Assembly (NCBI GenBank): GCA_024180945.1
Contig: JAKSGN010000033.1
Location: 248,001 to 312,000 of the forward strand
Source of the DNA: Macrophomina tecta
Taxonomy: Eukaryota; Ascomycota; Dothideomycetes; Botryosphaeriales; Botryosphaeriaceae
Direction of reading: 5' to 3'
DNA length: 64,000 bases
Below, piece after piece: positions 40,615 to 49,459 of this stretch. Under the pieces are notes generated by a model. It searched no databases and was not told the DNA's origin. It saw nothing but the letters and a program-made list of their open reading frames with translations. The position numbers were made by a program, and so were the translations under genes. The stretch's first letter is position 1. Each line of letters opens with the position of its first letter.

Positions 40615-43008
40615 CTAGATGATCTCCAGGTCATCGTCGTCACTGCTCAAGCTCTTTGTTGTTACCGCCACACTCCCCATGCTCTCCCTCCCTGGCTCTC
40701 TGATCCCTTTGCCCTCAATCATCAGTCTTGCCTTCTTCTTCGATGGGCTGCCCTCTCTACTTCGGCTTCTCTCAGGCAAATTCAGCACACCTTTCGGTGA
40801 CTGCGGGGGCTGAAGCCTGTCGTTGTCTCGGCGCAGCATGTCGTCGATACGGCGGTTGCCGACCGGCTTCATCGACGGACTCATGAGCAGATCGCGCTTG
40901 TTCGCACCACCCCAGCCCATGGGCTCGGCGGTATGCAGAGCGGAAGAAGAAGTAGTGGTGGGTTGAGAACCGCTGCTGGCAGTAGTCGTGCGCTTGCGCT
41001 TGACGGGGTTGAGGGAGACATCGGCGGCGCGCTTGCCGAGGAGGCCAAGCGAGGCGGCGTCGACGGGGTCGGAGCCGTCTAGGGAACGAGTGAAAGGGGC
41101 ACCGCAAGCGTCGGCCGCACTGGTTTGGCCACCGCTACTTTTCGGATCCGTAGCGCTGGAGAAGCCGGCAAAGGACTGCGGTCTGCCTCCAGTAGCGCTA
41201 GCTCTGACTTTTAGGTACTCACTCCCGGCTTTGCTGCCTATCCGTGCAAGTTTGTTTGCAAGTTCGCGCTCTTTCTCTTTCTCAGCCAGACGTTTCCGAT
41301 GTAATTCCTCACGGCTCATGCCTCGATTCATGGCATCGTCATCGTGGTCCAGACGCTCTGCTGTGCTCCTGCCACTGAGATGCTTCGGCAGTACATATAT
41401 CGACTCATGCAGATAGCGGTCGTAGCGCTTGTTCGTTTCTTCGGGGCCTGCGCCATTCCTTCCCGACAGCCCTCTTCCGAAACCCGTCATTGTATTTACT
41501 TCCATACGTCCGCGCTTAGACTTCTCCACCTGAAGGTAGACGTGAAAGTCACAGACCTCAGTCTTGCGCTTGTCGATCCATGAGCCACATTCCTGTCCGT
41601 GTTTCCGAAGGCTCTTGCAGAAGCCCAGGTCGCGAGCCTGACCAATCTCAAGTATAGTATCCTCTGACGAGCCGAGCTTGAGCGAAAACTGACCGGTCCT
41701 TTTGTCACGTGGGGGCATGATTCCGGGATTCAAGATAGCTATCAGTGTGCCTGGGGTAAGTTTCCAGAAAGTGGTGAAAGCGGTGCCGAAGAGGAAGAGA
41801 TCAATTTCCCACTTGAAATCGGTTAGATGTAGCACCATGAACTTTGACTTGTTGGGGCCGCCATCATCATCCGGATCCGCCGTTGACGCAGTCTTCACGG
41901 TGTTCTTAGTGTTGCGAGGCGTGGACTTTGAGGCAATTACACCAAGGATAACGAAGTCGCACTCATGATCTGGGGGATCGTAATCGGGGCCCTTCACGGT
42001 ACCTAGAAGGCGTGGTAATGGATATATCTCCTTCTGCTCCAGAGCCCGGGTAACAATGCTGTGAGAGAGAAGCCGTCTAGAGAGATGGACGCCTGAAAAC
42101 GATTCAAAGGATGCGCCATCCTCCGGCGTGGAGTCGGGAAGAGCTGAAAAGCTTGAGGATTTCCCGGTATGGCCGTTTGCAGGAGGACCCTCTGAAGTAG
42201 CAAGCTGGCGGGACGATGGCCGAGAAGAATTGGCGGGTGAAGAATCATTCGTACTCGATGACTGTTTCCTTCGCAACAGATTCGGGCGTGCTGGTCTTTC
42301 GAACGAATGTGTACTTGCGTTTGATAGTTGCGAAGGAGCTCGTTGGTCTTGGCTGCTGCTCGCTCGCTCTGCCGTCTCCAGTCCAAAGCCCCGGCTCCTG
42401 GACTTTTGGATCCTCTCCTCCTTAGCCTGCTTCTCGTTGTCCTTAAGCCTACTCTCGGCGAGGCGCTCACTGAACGACTTGGGTCTCTCTATGGTGGCGT
42501 CTCGTGAAGCAGCTCCGCTAGGACCGCTAAACGAACTGGGTCGGTCCGAACGCGCACTCAACCCGAGTCGCGAACTGCTCGAGCTGTCCCTGGACAAAGC
42601 GGGCCGTTTGAGGGATACATCCTGGGCGCGGAGTCCCTTGTCGATCCCGAGTTTAACTCGGGCAGGAGAAGTAGGATCCAGGGGAGCTCTGCGGTCCGCA
42701 GTCGGCGACAAGGGCACTTCAACGTGGGACTGAGTCCTAGAATGGCCGGGAGCGCGCACTCTTTCCTTGGGAGCAGTCTCCCGCCGTGGCCGCGGGCTGA
42801 ATATGTCGCGCCTGCCGGTATCGGTGGTGTCTGGATCGGCCTGTTTCGCCTTGGCGGCTTGGAGTTTCTTCAACTTGAGCCGGGCCTCGATGGCTTGGAG
42901 CTTCAGTTGCAGCGTCTCCTCGTCGTCGTCCTCCTCCTCCGTGTCAGCGCCTTCTATGCCGTCGGACAGAAGCTGCGAGGCACGCGACGCGGTGCGCGGG
43001 GAGGCCAT
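40615..43008 (-). CDS. MCM10: DNA replication factor Mcm10
   Basis: A single-exon frame of 797 residues from Met 43008. Upstream in-frame codons lie in the shared promoter and were left out. The N-terminus has an acidic patch followed by an L-K-L-Q-A-I-E-A-R-L-K-L-K-K coiled-coil helix. A long basic, Ser-rich linker leads to the conserved core (about 360-560). In the core are the OB fold with F-V-I-L-G-V-I-A and K-W-E-I-D-L-F-L-F-G, then the zinc motif with C-K-S-L-R-K-H-G-Q-E-C-G-S-W-I-D, C-D-F-H and K-x-x-R-x-E-V-N-T-M-T-G-F. Mcm10 activates the CMG helicase and binds DNA polymerase alpha and PCNA at origins. It is transcribed divergently from RNase H2 subunit B. Confidence 0.9.
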   Translation of the reverse strand: MASPRTASRASQLLSDGIEGADTEEEDDDEETLQLKLQAIEARLKLKKLQAAKAKQADPDTTDTGRRDIFSPRPRRETAPKERVRAPGHSRTQSHVEVPLSPTADRRAPLDPTSPARVKLGIDKGLRAQDVSLKRPALSRDSSSSSRLGLSARSDRPSSFSGPSGAASRDATIERPKSFSERLAESRLKDNEKQAKEERIQKSRSRGFGLETAERASSSQDQRAPSQLSNASTHSFERPARPNLLRRKQSSSTNDSSPANSSRPSSRQLATSEGPPANGHTGKSSSFSALPDSTPEDGASFESFSGVHLSRRLLSHSIVTRALEQKEIYPLPRLLGTVKGPDYDPPDHECDFVILGVIASKSTPRNTKNTVKTASTADPDDDGGPNKSKFMVLHLTDFKWEIDLFLFGTAFTTFWKLTPGTLIAILNPGIMPPRDKRTGQFSLKLGSSEDTILEIGQARDLGFCKSLRKHGQECGSWIDKRKTEVCDFHVYLQVEKSKRGRMEVNTMTGFGRGLSGRNGAGPEETNKRYDRYLHESIYVLPKHLSGRSTAERLDHDDDAMNRGMSREELHRKRLAEKEKERELANKLARIGSKAGSEYLKVRASATGGRPQSFAGFSSATDPKSSGGQTSAADACGAPFTRSLDGSDPVDAASLGLLGKRAADVSLNPVKRKRTTTASSGSQPTTTSSSALHTAEPMGWGGANKRDLLMSPSMKPVGNRRIDDMLRRDNDRLQPPQSPKGVLNLPERSRSREGSPSKKKARLMIEGKGIREPGRESMGSVAVTTKSLSSDDDDLEII

Positions 43009-43601
43009 GGCGGGCGGAGGCTGGTCGCGACGGCGCTGTTCCCATTTCTTGCGGCCGCTAGGGGAGCTGAGGAGGGCATGATGGGGGGATTTGGGCGGCC
43101 AGTTGGGGTCGTTGTGGGTGGGCGCTGGACGACAGTTAGCACGCAGGCGGCGGCGAAGCGCGGCACAGGCGCGGCAGAGGCAGAGGGCACACTCGTACGG
43201 TGAGACATGGCGTCGTTCGCTCTTGATCATCGGCAGACCTTCCAAAGCGCCGCGGGGTGGAGGAGGGCGCTGGTCGCAGGCACCATGTCCGAGAGTCGAG
43301 GCAGGACGGGCTCTGGCGGCGGTGATGGGTTGTGTTGTGGAGAGTGTTTGTTTTGTGCTACGGCGGAAATGGCTTCGTGCTGCGTCCAAGGCACAAGGAT
43401 AGCGCTGCTGCAGCGCCGGGGCAGGGCGAATAATTGCGGTAGGTAGCGAGGCGCGCGCCGCGTCCTCCGCCGCGCCCTCTCTCCTCCGACGCGTCTCCCG
43501 CGCCGCGTGCACATCCACACCTTCCGCCTGGCGTCTCCAATTGCTCGACCGTACTCTTGCCGCTCACTTCTTTGCGCCTGCCCCTCTCGCCCTCTCGCGA
43601 A
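43009..43601. promoter_or_regulatory. Divergent promoter of MCM10 and RNase H2B with an MCB box
   Basis: The 593-bp GC-rich region contains ACGCGT at 43489-43494, the MluI cell-cycle box bound by the MBF complex in ascomycetes. A second ACGCGT at 43608-43613 lies just inside the RNase H2B coding sequence. No clear TATA box. Regulation by MBF is inference. Confidence 0.55.
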
Positions 43602-44945
43602 ATGAAGACGCGTTCGAAAAAACAGACCACCAAGGCCGCCGCACCGGACAAGACCGCGACGACGACCGCAACCGGCCCCGCGCTGCCCGCAGCCGATGCA
43701 AATCCTCCCAAGCTCTTTATCCTTCCCAAAGACGTCGCGTCTGACGCGCGCATCGTCACCCTTCCCAACCCCGCTACGTCGTCGCCGAATCGCTACTTCT
43801 GCTGCCCGAACAAAGGATTTTACGAGTTCACGAGAGTCGCCGCGCCGAAGACAACCCCCAGAAGCTGGCTACTTGCCCCGAAAAAGGAGACAACACTAAA
43901 AGAGGAGAAAGCGGACACTGCAAAGAGTGCGGATGCAGAACATCCGACACCCCCGCTAAGCAACGGCTACACGCTGAAGACACCGGATGTTTTCGTGGCC
44001 ACCCCAGTCGATGCTCTCTTTCTCGTCTTGCCTGCGCTGGTTCCGGTAGCAAAGGAGGGTGAGAGGCAGCTCTTCCTCTCTGCAGAAGATCATTTGGACT
44101 CCCTCGGCAGCTCGTCGGCCCAGCTCCGAAGCCTTCTGCAGCATGATCCCATCAAAGCCCGCCTCGAAGAAAGAATGGCTGCCGCATGTGACACCGTTGA
44201 TGCTGGTGACGAGAAGATGTACCGTCTGTCGCTGGCGAGGCTAGCCAAGGAGCTGGTAGCCAAAGCCGAGAGCTTGGTTGCGCACGGCCTGCCTCGCTCA
44301 ATGGAGGAAAGATTCGTTCGCAAAGCACTGGAACGGCCGGTGATGAGCATCAAGCGGGAAGAGTCCGGCATCAGTGTGGTATCGGACGGAATCGAGGCTG
44401 CTACTCTCGAAAATTCCGAGAGTCAAGGCTCCGCCGCATCCACGGCAGAAACGGAGCAGACTACAGAATCACAGGAATCGACGACTACTGCAGCTACTTC
44501 TGCCTTCGAACAGACGGTCACGGCGCCGGTTACGAGGCAGCCAATTGTGGCTCCCGAAGGCGTACCGCATCTTCTGAGGATGCGAACCGCCATCGACTTC
44601 ATGTCATCATCGTACCTCCCGCCCCGTCTTCGCACCCTCCTGCAATCTACTTGGGCCGAGAACAAGATAGTCGATTTCAGTCCTCTTGATAAGCACCTGC
44701 AGGAACTCGCCCACCTGAGGTCTGAGGCTCAAGCACTGCGCTCGCTGTCAGACAACATCACGCGCAAGCGAGGCATGGATGACGAGGAAGCAGCCGAGAT
44801 TCGGGCGGAGAAGAAGCGCAAGAAGGACGAAGAGGAGGCTAAGAAGAAGAGCCAGAGCCGCGGGGTCAAGCAGTTGGCGAAGGCTGACACATCGGGAATG
44901 AAGAAGCTAAGCTCGTTCTTCACCAAGGCACCAAGCAAGAAATGA
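43602..44945 (+). CDS. RNH202: Ribonuclease H2 subunit B
   Basis: A single-exon frame of 447 residues, start ATG 43602 after CGCGAA. RNase H2 removes ribonucleotides embedded in DNA and RNA:DNA hybrids. Subunit B is non-catalytic and tethers the enzyme to replication. Visible are the N-terminal triple-barrel strands (L-F-I-L-P-K-D, A-R-I-V-T-L-P-N-P, Y-F-C-C-P-N-K-G-F-Y-E-F), V-D-A-L-F-L-V-L-P-A-L, and the winged-helix part (L-A-K-E-L-V-A-K). Then come a Thr/Glu-rich insert and a Lys-rich tail. The last 20 residues contain M-K-K-L-S-S-F-F, a PCNA-interacting-type motif. Human RNASEH2B ends with the comparable M-K-S-I-D-T-F-F. It is divergent from MCM10. Confidence 0.88.
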   Translation: MKTRSKKQTTKAAAPDKTATTTATGPALPAADANPPKLFILPKDVASDARIVTLPNPATSSPNRYFCCPNKGFYEFTRVAAPKTTPRSWLLAPKKETTLKEEKADTAKSADAEHPTPPLSNGYTLKTPDVFVATPVDALFLVLPALVPVAKEGERQLFLSAEDHLDSLGSSSAQLRSLLQHDPIKARLEERMAAACDTVDAGDEKMYRLSLARLAKELVAKAESLVAHGLPRSMEERFVRKALERPVMSIKREESGISVVSDGIEAATLENSESQGSAASTAETEQTTESQESTTTAATSAFEQTVTAPVTRQPIVAPEGVPHLLRMRTAIDFMSSSYLPPRLRTLLQSTWAENKIVDFSPLDKHLQELAHLRSEAQALRSLSDNITRKRGMDDEEAAEIRAEKKRKKDEEEAKKKSQSRGVKQLAKADTSGMKKLSSFFTKAPSKK

Positions 44946-45549
44946 GTGACTGCGGTGAGGAGACGGCTAATCACCGACGGTTGGGCTTAAGCTTCGGCTA
45001 ACCCAGCTGTTGAGCGAATTGTTTCGAATGCTGCTTTGGCTTTGTCATTGCATGGCGCTGCGCGGAACTTCCCGGGCTGCGGATGATGTATCTCTATCTG
45101 GCGGAGCATATAACAATGGAGCATGATGATCAACACCCCAGGGTAGATGGTTCGCGATGGTGGGCCGGGCCGGGTGCGGATGAGGCGGGCGCAGGGGGCG
45201 AGCCGCGGCGGTAGGGCGGAGCTAAACGCCAGCCGAGACTCCACTGCTCAGGATCTGCACCGTTGCACCAACGCCCTGCACTGCGGAATTCCAGACGCCG
45301 CCCCCCAGCGCGGCCAACCGGGGCAAATCTTCTCATTTCGGTTTTGCGTAGCTTACGGCGCCGGTAAGTGACCTGCATGTTTTAGCCCAAGTTCCTGCCG
45401 ACTGCCTTTTTCGTCCTGCGTCCCCCCGCTACAAAAGCTAGCGCCTCGTTGCTTTTTTTCCTGCATATATTCTCTCCCTTTGGCCATCGCCCCTCCTGCG
45501 CTTGCGTCCCGCTTTCTGCCATCATCTTCTGACCGTCGGACCCGTCGCC
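44946..45549. other. Intergenic; 3' UTR of RNH202 and promoter of the TTL gene
   Basis: It contains a partial palindrome TGCGGAATTCCAG at 45282 (a degenerate match to the dispersed palindrome) and a pyrimidine-rich leader just before the start codon. No gene seen. Confidence 0.45.
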
Positions 45550-47007
45550 ATGCCTCAGTCTACCTACGCCATCACCGAGATGGCCGCTAATCGGGCCATT
45601 GACTGCTTGCTGGACTATGAGGACCCCTATGTGCAGCCTCTTATCGTGAAGGCCTTCCGATCACGCCTTCCCGCCGGATGCTACAACATCATCCAGTCCC
45701 CGGAGGAGCACAAGTTTGGCCCTCTGATCCAGTTCCGCTCGTATGAGGCTCTTGATTTCGACAAGGCCGTCGAGCTTCCCAATGTCATCATCAACGCATA
45801 CGTTATCCGCAAGGCCTTGATAAGAAAGCACTACCTGTCCACCACCTGCTCTCATTGGGCTGTCAAGCATCCCGACTCCAAACTCAAGGCTCACGTGAAG
45901 CCCAGCGTGGAGTTTGAGCTTGACTACGCAGAATTCCTTGACGATGCGCTTGTAGAAGCATTTGAACTACACGAGTCGTTCCAGAAGAATGCAGACCGGG
46001 ATCCGAAGGACCGCGAGTGGTGGATCTTGAAGCCGGGAATGAGCGATCGAGGCCAAGGCATTAAGCTTTTCAGCACTGAAGAAGAGCTGCAAGCGATCTT
46101 CGAGGCCTGGGAAGCGGAGCGCCCCGATTCCGACGACGAGGACGAGGAAGACCACGGCCATCGTCACGATGACGAAAGGACAGCCAAGATCCAAGGCGCA
46201 GATGCCCGCAGCGACGACGGATCGGACGGTGAAGAAGCTGCCGCGAATGGCGGCAATGGCCGGAACCTCGACTTCTCATCCATCCAGGTGACGCAGGAGC
46301 AGAAGGAGTACATCATCACCTCGCAGCTGCGGCACTTTATCGCGCAACCCTACATCCACCCCCCGCTCACCTTCGACGACCGCAAATTCCACATCCGGAC
46401 TTACGTCCTCGCCGTCGGCGCCCTGCGCGTCTATGTCTACCGGCCCATGCTCGCCCTCTTCGCCGCCGCCCCCTACGCCGCGCCGTGGCAGAACAGCGGC
46501 TCCGACTCCAACGACGGCCAGCCCGACCTCCGCGCCCACCTCACCAACACCTGCCTCCAAGGCTCCGACACGCGCGAGGGCAGCGTGCGCGCCTTCTGGA
46601 ACCTGCCCGACCAGCTGTCCGCTTCGAACACGCCATCCCACGCCGCGCTCTCCGCCCTGCCCGAGGGGTGGAAGGAGCACGTCTTCGCACAGATCTGCAG
46701 CGTCACGGGCGAGGTGTTCGAGGCGGCGGCGCGCGGCATGATGATCCACTTCCAGCCGTTGCCCCAGGCGTTCGAGCTGTTCGGCGTCGATTACATGGTC
46801 GATGCGCAGGGCAACGCCTGGTTGCTGGAGATCAATGCCTTCCCGGACTTCAAGCAGACGGGCGATGATCTCAAGGGGCTTGTCGAGGGGTTGTTTGAGG
46901 AGACGGTGGACGTGGCGATCAAGCCGTTTTTCCAGCTGCAAGGTGCGAAGCCGGAGGGGACGGAGAAGCTGAGGCAGGTTTTGGATATTGACCTGGGGAG
47001 GAGATGA
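45550..47007 (+). CDS. Tubulin-tyrosine ligase family (ATP-grasp) protein
   Basis: A single-exon frame of 485 residues from ATG 45550 (context GTCGCCATGCC). TTL-family ATP-grasp enzymes attach amino acids to the C-termini of tubulin or other proteins. Visible are the lysine-bearing loop W-W-I-L-K-P-G-M-S-D-R-G-Q-G-I, then H-I-R-T-Y-V-L-A, the H-L-T-N-T-C motif that precedes metal ligands, and near the end F-G-V-D-Y-M-V-D followed by W-L-L-E-I-N-A-F-P-D. The Glu and Asn of the last motif bind Mg-ATP. An acidic, His-rich insert (about 195-240) interrupts the fold. Fungal members (yeast Pby1 type) have unsettled substrates, so tubulin is not assumed. Confidence 0.87.
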   Translation: MPQSTYAITEMAANRAIDCLLDYEDPYVQPLIVKAFRSRLPAGCYNIIQSPEEHKFGPLIQFRSYEALDFDKAVELPNVIINAYVIRKALIRKHYLSTTCSHWAVKHPDSKLKAHVKPSVEFELDYAEFLDDALVEAFELHESFQKNADRDPKDREWWILKPGMSDRGQGIKLFSTEEELQAIFEAWEAERPDSDDEDEEDHGHRHDDERTAKIQGADARSDDGSDGEEAAANGGNGRNLDFSSIQVTQEQKEYIITSQLRHFIAQPYIHPPLTFDDRKFHIRTYVLAVGALRVYVYRPMLALFAAAPYAAPWQNSGSDSNDGQPDLRAHLTNTCLQGSDTREGSVRAFWNLPDQLSASNTPSHAALSALPEGWKEHVFAQICSVTGEVFEAAARGMMIHFQPLPQAFELFGVDYMVDAQGNAWLLEINAFPDFKQTGDDLKGLVEGLFEETVDVAIKPFFQLQGAKPEGTEKLRQVLDIDLGRR

Positions 47008-47477
47008 GGGGCCATGACGTTTGTTGCATGCATGGATTCGTTTCTGCTTGTTTTGGAAGGGGGAGCTCTGGTGCCCAACTTGGATATTGTCTCGAATGCT
47101 AGTTCTGATGTGCAAGGATGGTTGGCTGGAGACACGTTGATTGCATGAATGACCACTGCTCGGACTTTCCGCGATGTGAATAGATGTCGTTAGATCACCC
47201 GACAGCGTGGTAGATTTCCCCGCTCGACAGCTCCTCTGATATACGATGGATGCCCTTGATCGCGGGGGTTAGCCGCCCCGAAAGGTTAATAGTCCTCCTA
47301 GTCGATAGCCAGGATCCCGTTCTATGACCTTATCGGCCATCAGCAAACCCCGACGCCCACCCGACAGGAAGAGGAGCTTGGGCCACCGGCGCGCAATTCC
47401 ACCCACCTCGTTGAATCCTCTCTCTCCCCCAACTCCCCTCCGCCATTGACTAGCAGCCACATCCGCCGCAAACCACC
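47008..47477. other. Intergenic, nothing recognised
   Basis: 470 bp between two co-oriented genes. No conserved signal beyond the leader of the next gene. Confidence 0.5.
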
Positions 47478-48437
47478 ATGCCCGCTCTCCGTCCCCTGGC
47501 GCGCCTGCTCCCACGCTCCCCACCAACTAACCTGTTCCTTGCCGCTTTGCGCCCGCCACAGCCGCCCTCACTCCACCACCACCACCACCACCACCATGAC
47601 GCTCGCCGCGCCCTCTCCTCCAAGCCATCACCACCACTACCACCAACCCAACCCCCCTCCGACACCGCCCCCATCCTCAACCGCGACGCCGCCGCCTCCG
47701 CCACCGCAACCAACATCCTCCCGCTCGTCGCGCACCTCACCTCCACAACCCCCTGGCGCCTCACGCGCGCGCGCACCGGCCTCGAGCGGCACTACGTCTT
47801 CGGCTCGGCCTCGGCCGCGCTCGCCTTCGCCGAACACGTGCGCGCGTGGGCGCGCGAGCGCAACCACGACCCGGAGTGGGCGGGGTGCGGGCGGGCGGTG
47901 TTTGTGCGGTGGACGACGCACCGGCCGCGGGGGCTGGGGCGGGGGGATGTGGAGGGGGCGAGGGAGTGCGAGAGGGTTGCGAGCGAGGTGGTGGGCGCGG
48001 CGGAGGAGGAGGAGGGTGCGGCCGAGGGGGAAGAGCGGTGGGTGGTGAGGGGCGGCGTGGAGGACTTGCGGCCGGAGTGGAGGCGGATGGCGAAGCCGAC
48101 GACGGGGCGCGAGTCGAGGGCCGGTCTGGAGGAGGTGTGGGGGTGGGTGAGGGAGAGGGCGATGGGTGGGCAAGGGGAGGCCGGGTACTGGCCCGTGTGG
48201 AGCCATGTTTATGGAGATGCGTGCGTGAGTCAGACGAGATGGAGGGTTGTGGAGGATGAGGATGGGCGGGTGGTCGGATTTGAGAGGGAGCCGCACAAGG
48301 GGTCGGAGGAGGAAGAGCGCGTGTGGGAGTTGGAGTTGGAGAGACGCTCTGGAGAGACGGATCCGAAAGACCGCATGGGGAAAACGCTGCATGAATTGTT
48401 GATAGAGATGCTGTGGGGAGGTGGGCGGAAGGAGTAG
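47478..48437 (+). CDS. Pterin-4a-carbinolamine dehydratase-like protein, probably mitochondrial
   Basis: A single-exon frame of 319 residues. An Arg/Ala/Leu-rich N-terminus without acidic residues looks like a mitochondrial presequence. It is followed by an eight-His run encoded by a CAC repeat (about 47575-47600). Residues about 85-165 read P-W-R-L-T-R, then F-A-E-H-V-R-A-W-A-R-E-R-N-H-D-P-E-W, and W-T-T-H-R-P-R-G-L-G-R-G-D-V. This is the PCD/DCoH signature (family N-H-H-P-E-W and T-H-x-x-x-G-L-x-x-x-D). The second His of the H-H-P triad is Asp here, so activity may be altered. A C-terminal extension of about 150 residues is acidic and not recognised. The family dehydrates 4a-hydroxytetrahydropterins. 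Confidence 0.7.
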   Translation: MPALRPLARLLPRSPPTNLFLAALRPPQPPSLHHHHHHHHDARRALSSKPSPPLPPTQPPSDTAPILNRDAAASATATNILPLVAHLTSTTPWRLTRARTGLERHYVFGSASAALAFAEHVRAWARERNHDPEWAGCGRAVFVRWTTHRPRGLGRGDVEGARECERVASEVVGAAEEEEGAAEGEERWVVRGGVEDLRPEWRRMAKPTTGRESRAGLEEVWGWVRERAMGGQGEAGYWPVWSHVYGDACVSQTRWRVVEDEDGRVVGFEREPHKGSEEEERVWELELERRSGETDPKDRMGKTLHELLIEMLWGGGRKE

Positions 48438-48871
48438 GGTCGGGCTGGTGTGGTATTCGAAGGTTCGGGTCAGCCATAAGCAGAGGAAAAGCTGGAGGAG
48501 AGGATGTAAATGCGCTCGTGTCGCTGGTATGTGCAGGGCACAACGCTCCGCGTACCAGCAGTAATGTCCGTCTCACAAAGGGCTTGAGAGAATAAAAAAA
48601 AAGGGTAAATCTTTTCACTATAGGTGTAAGCAAGATACAATCGGCATGGACGCTCATGTCTTCGATACAAATTGTATAAAGCAAAGGCAATCATCAGCGA
48701 TGGCGTATCTCAGTTGATGAAAGCAGTCTATGACTGCGGCGACAGAAGAGTAAAGATGGATGTTACTGTAACTATAATACAACACCGGGGAGGCCAGCAT
48801 GCAGGATAACGGGATGCTGTGACTTGATACTTGTGACGCAGATGGATGTCGTAGAGACTTGGCTGCATTTC
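48438..48871. other. Convergent 3' intergenic region
   Basis: 430 bp between the dehydratase-like gene and the 3' end of COA4. Only an A-rich run near 48593 is notable. Confidence 0.5.
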
Positions 48872-49317
48872 TCAGGCGTCCTTCGTCGCGGTGCGCTGGT
48901 CGTTTCCTTGCCTTTTCCAGCACTCCCGGAATGCCTCCATCTGATGATGAAGAGTCAGCCCGTGAAATGACACAGGAAATGTAGCAGAACGCTGGTGACG
49001 ATGATTCGGCCGGCAGAGCCGCGGGCGTGTCGGATGGGGGAAAGTGTTGGGCGACGCGCGCGGAGTCGGCGGGCTGAGGGCAGAGCAGCTCACCTCTTTC
49101 TTACAGGCACGCCAGTCCTTCTTCTCAAAGTAGCAGTCCGTCATCTTCGAATTCTCCACCGCGCATCCGGTTGAGAAGATCCGCTTGTCCCTGGGCAGCC
49201 GAAGTCAGCGTCGGAGAGAAAAGGCGACGCCGACTCCCGGCCATCGGCTTACCAGTCATCGGGCTCATCGTCATCGGCCGCTTGCGCTGCCGCTGTCCTG
49301 CTCCGGTCGTTCGACAT
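48872..49317 (-). CDS. COA4: Cytochrome c oxidase assembly factor 4 (twin CX9C)
   Basis: A 76-residue gene split over three exons (49317-49253, 49190-49094, 48940-48872), with GTAAG/CCCAG and GTGAG/TCAG introns. The product begins M-S-N-D-R-S-R-T and an acidic D-D-D-E-P-D-D-W stretch. It then has C-A-V-E-N-S-K-M-T-D-C (CX9C), Y-F-E-K-K-D-W-R-A, and C-K-K-E-M-E-A-F-R-E-C, the second CX9C formed across the last splice. Twin-CX9C proteins are imported into the mitochondrial intermembrane space by Mia40, which makes their disulfides. The D-W-R-x-C-K-K-E-M spacing is that of Coa4, needed for complex IV assembly. The start is head-to-head with BPL1, 142 bp apart. Confidence 0.88.
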
Positions 49318-49459
49318 CTCAGGTAGTTGCTGTTCTTGAGTTGCTTCTATTGTCTTCTGTCTCTCGATTTCAACGGCTCATCGCTCGACTTCGTTTCGGT
49401 TGAGGCTCGGAAGTGTCACCGCCACCAAGCACCACCGCAACCGCAAGTCACGCTCCAGC
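49318..49459. promoter_or_regulatory. Compact divergent promoter of COA4 and BPL1
   Basis: Only 142 bp separate the two start codons, so both transcripts must share this region. I see no TATA box. Confidence 0.6.

Noticed and set aside
46276..47115. 279-codon frame opposite the TTL-family gene
   Set aside because: Shadow of the TTL frame with repetitive Val/Gly/Glu composition.
47575..47600. CAC repeat as a functional element or CRISPR-like array
   Set aside because: It is a simple trinucleotide microsatellite coding a His run; there are no spacers and the genome is eukaryotic.
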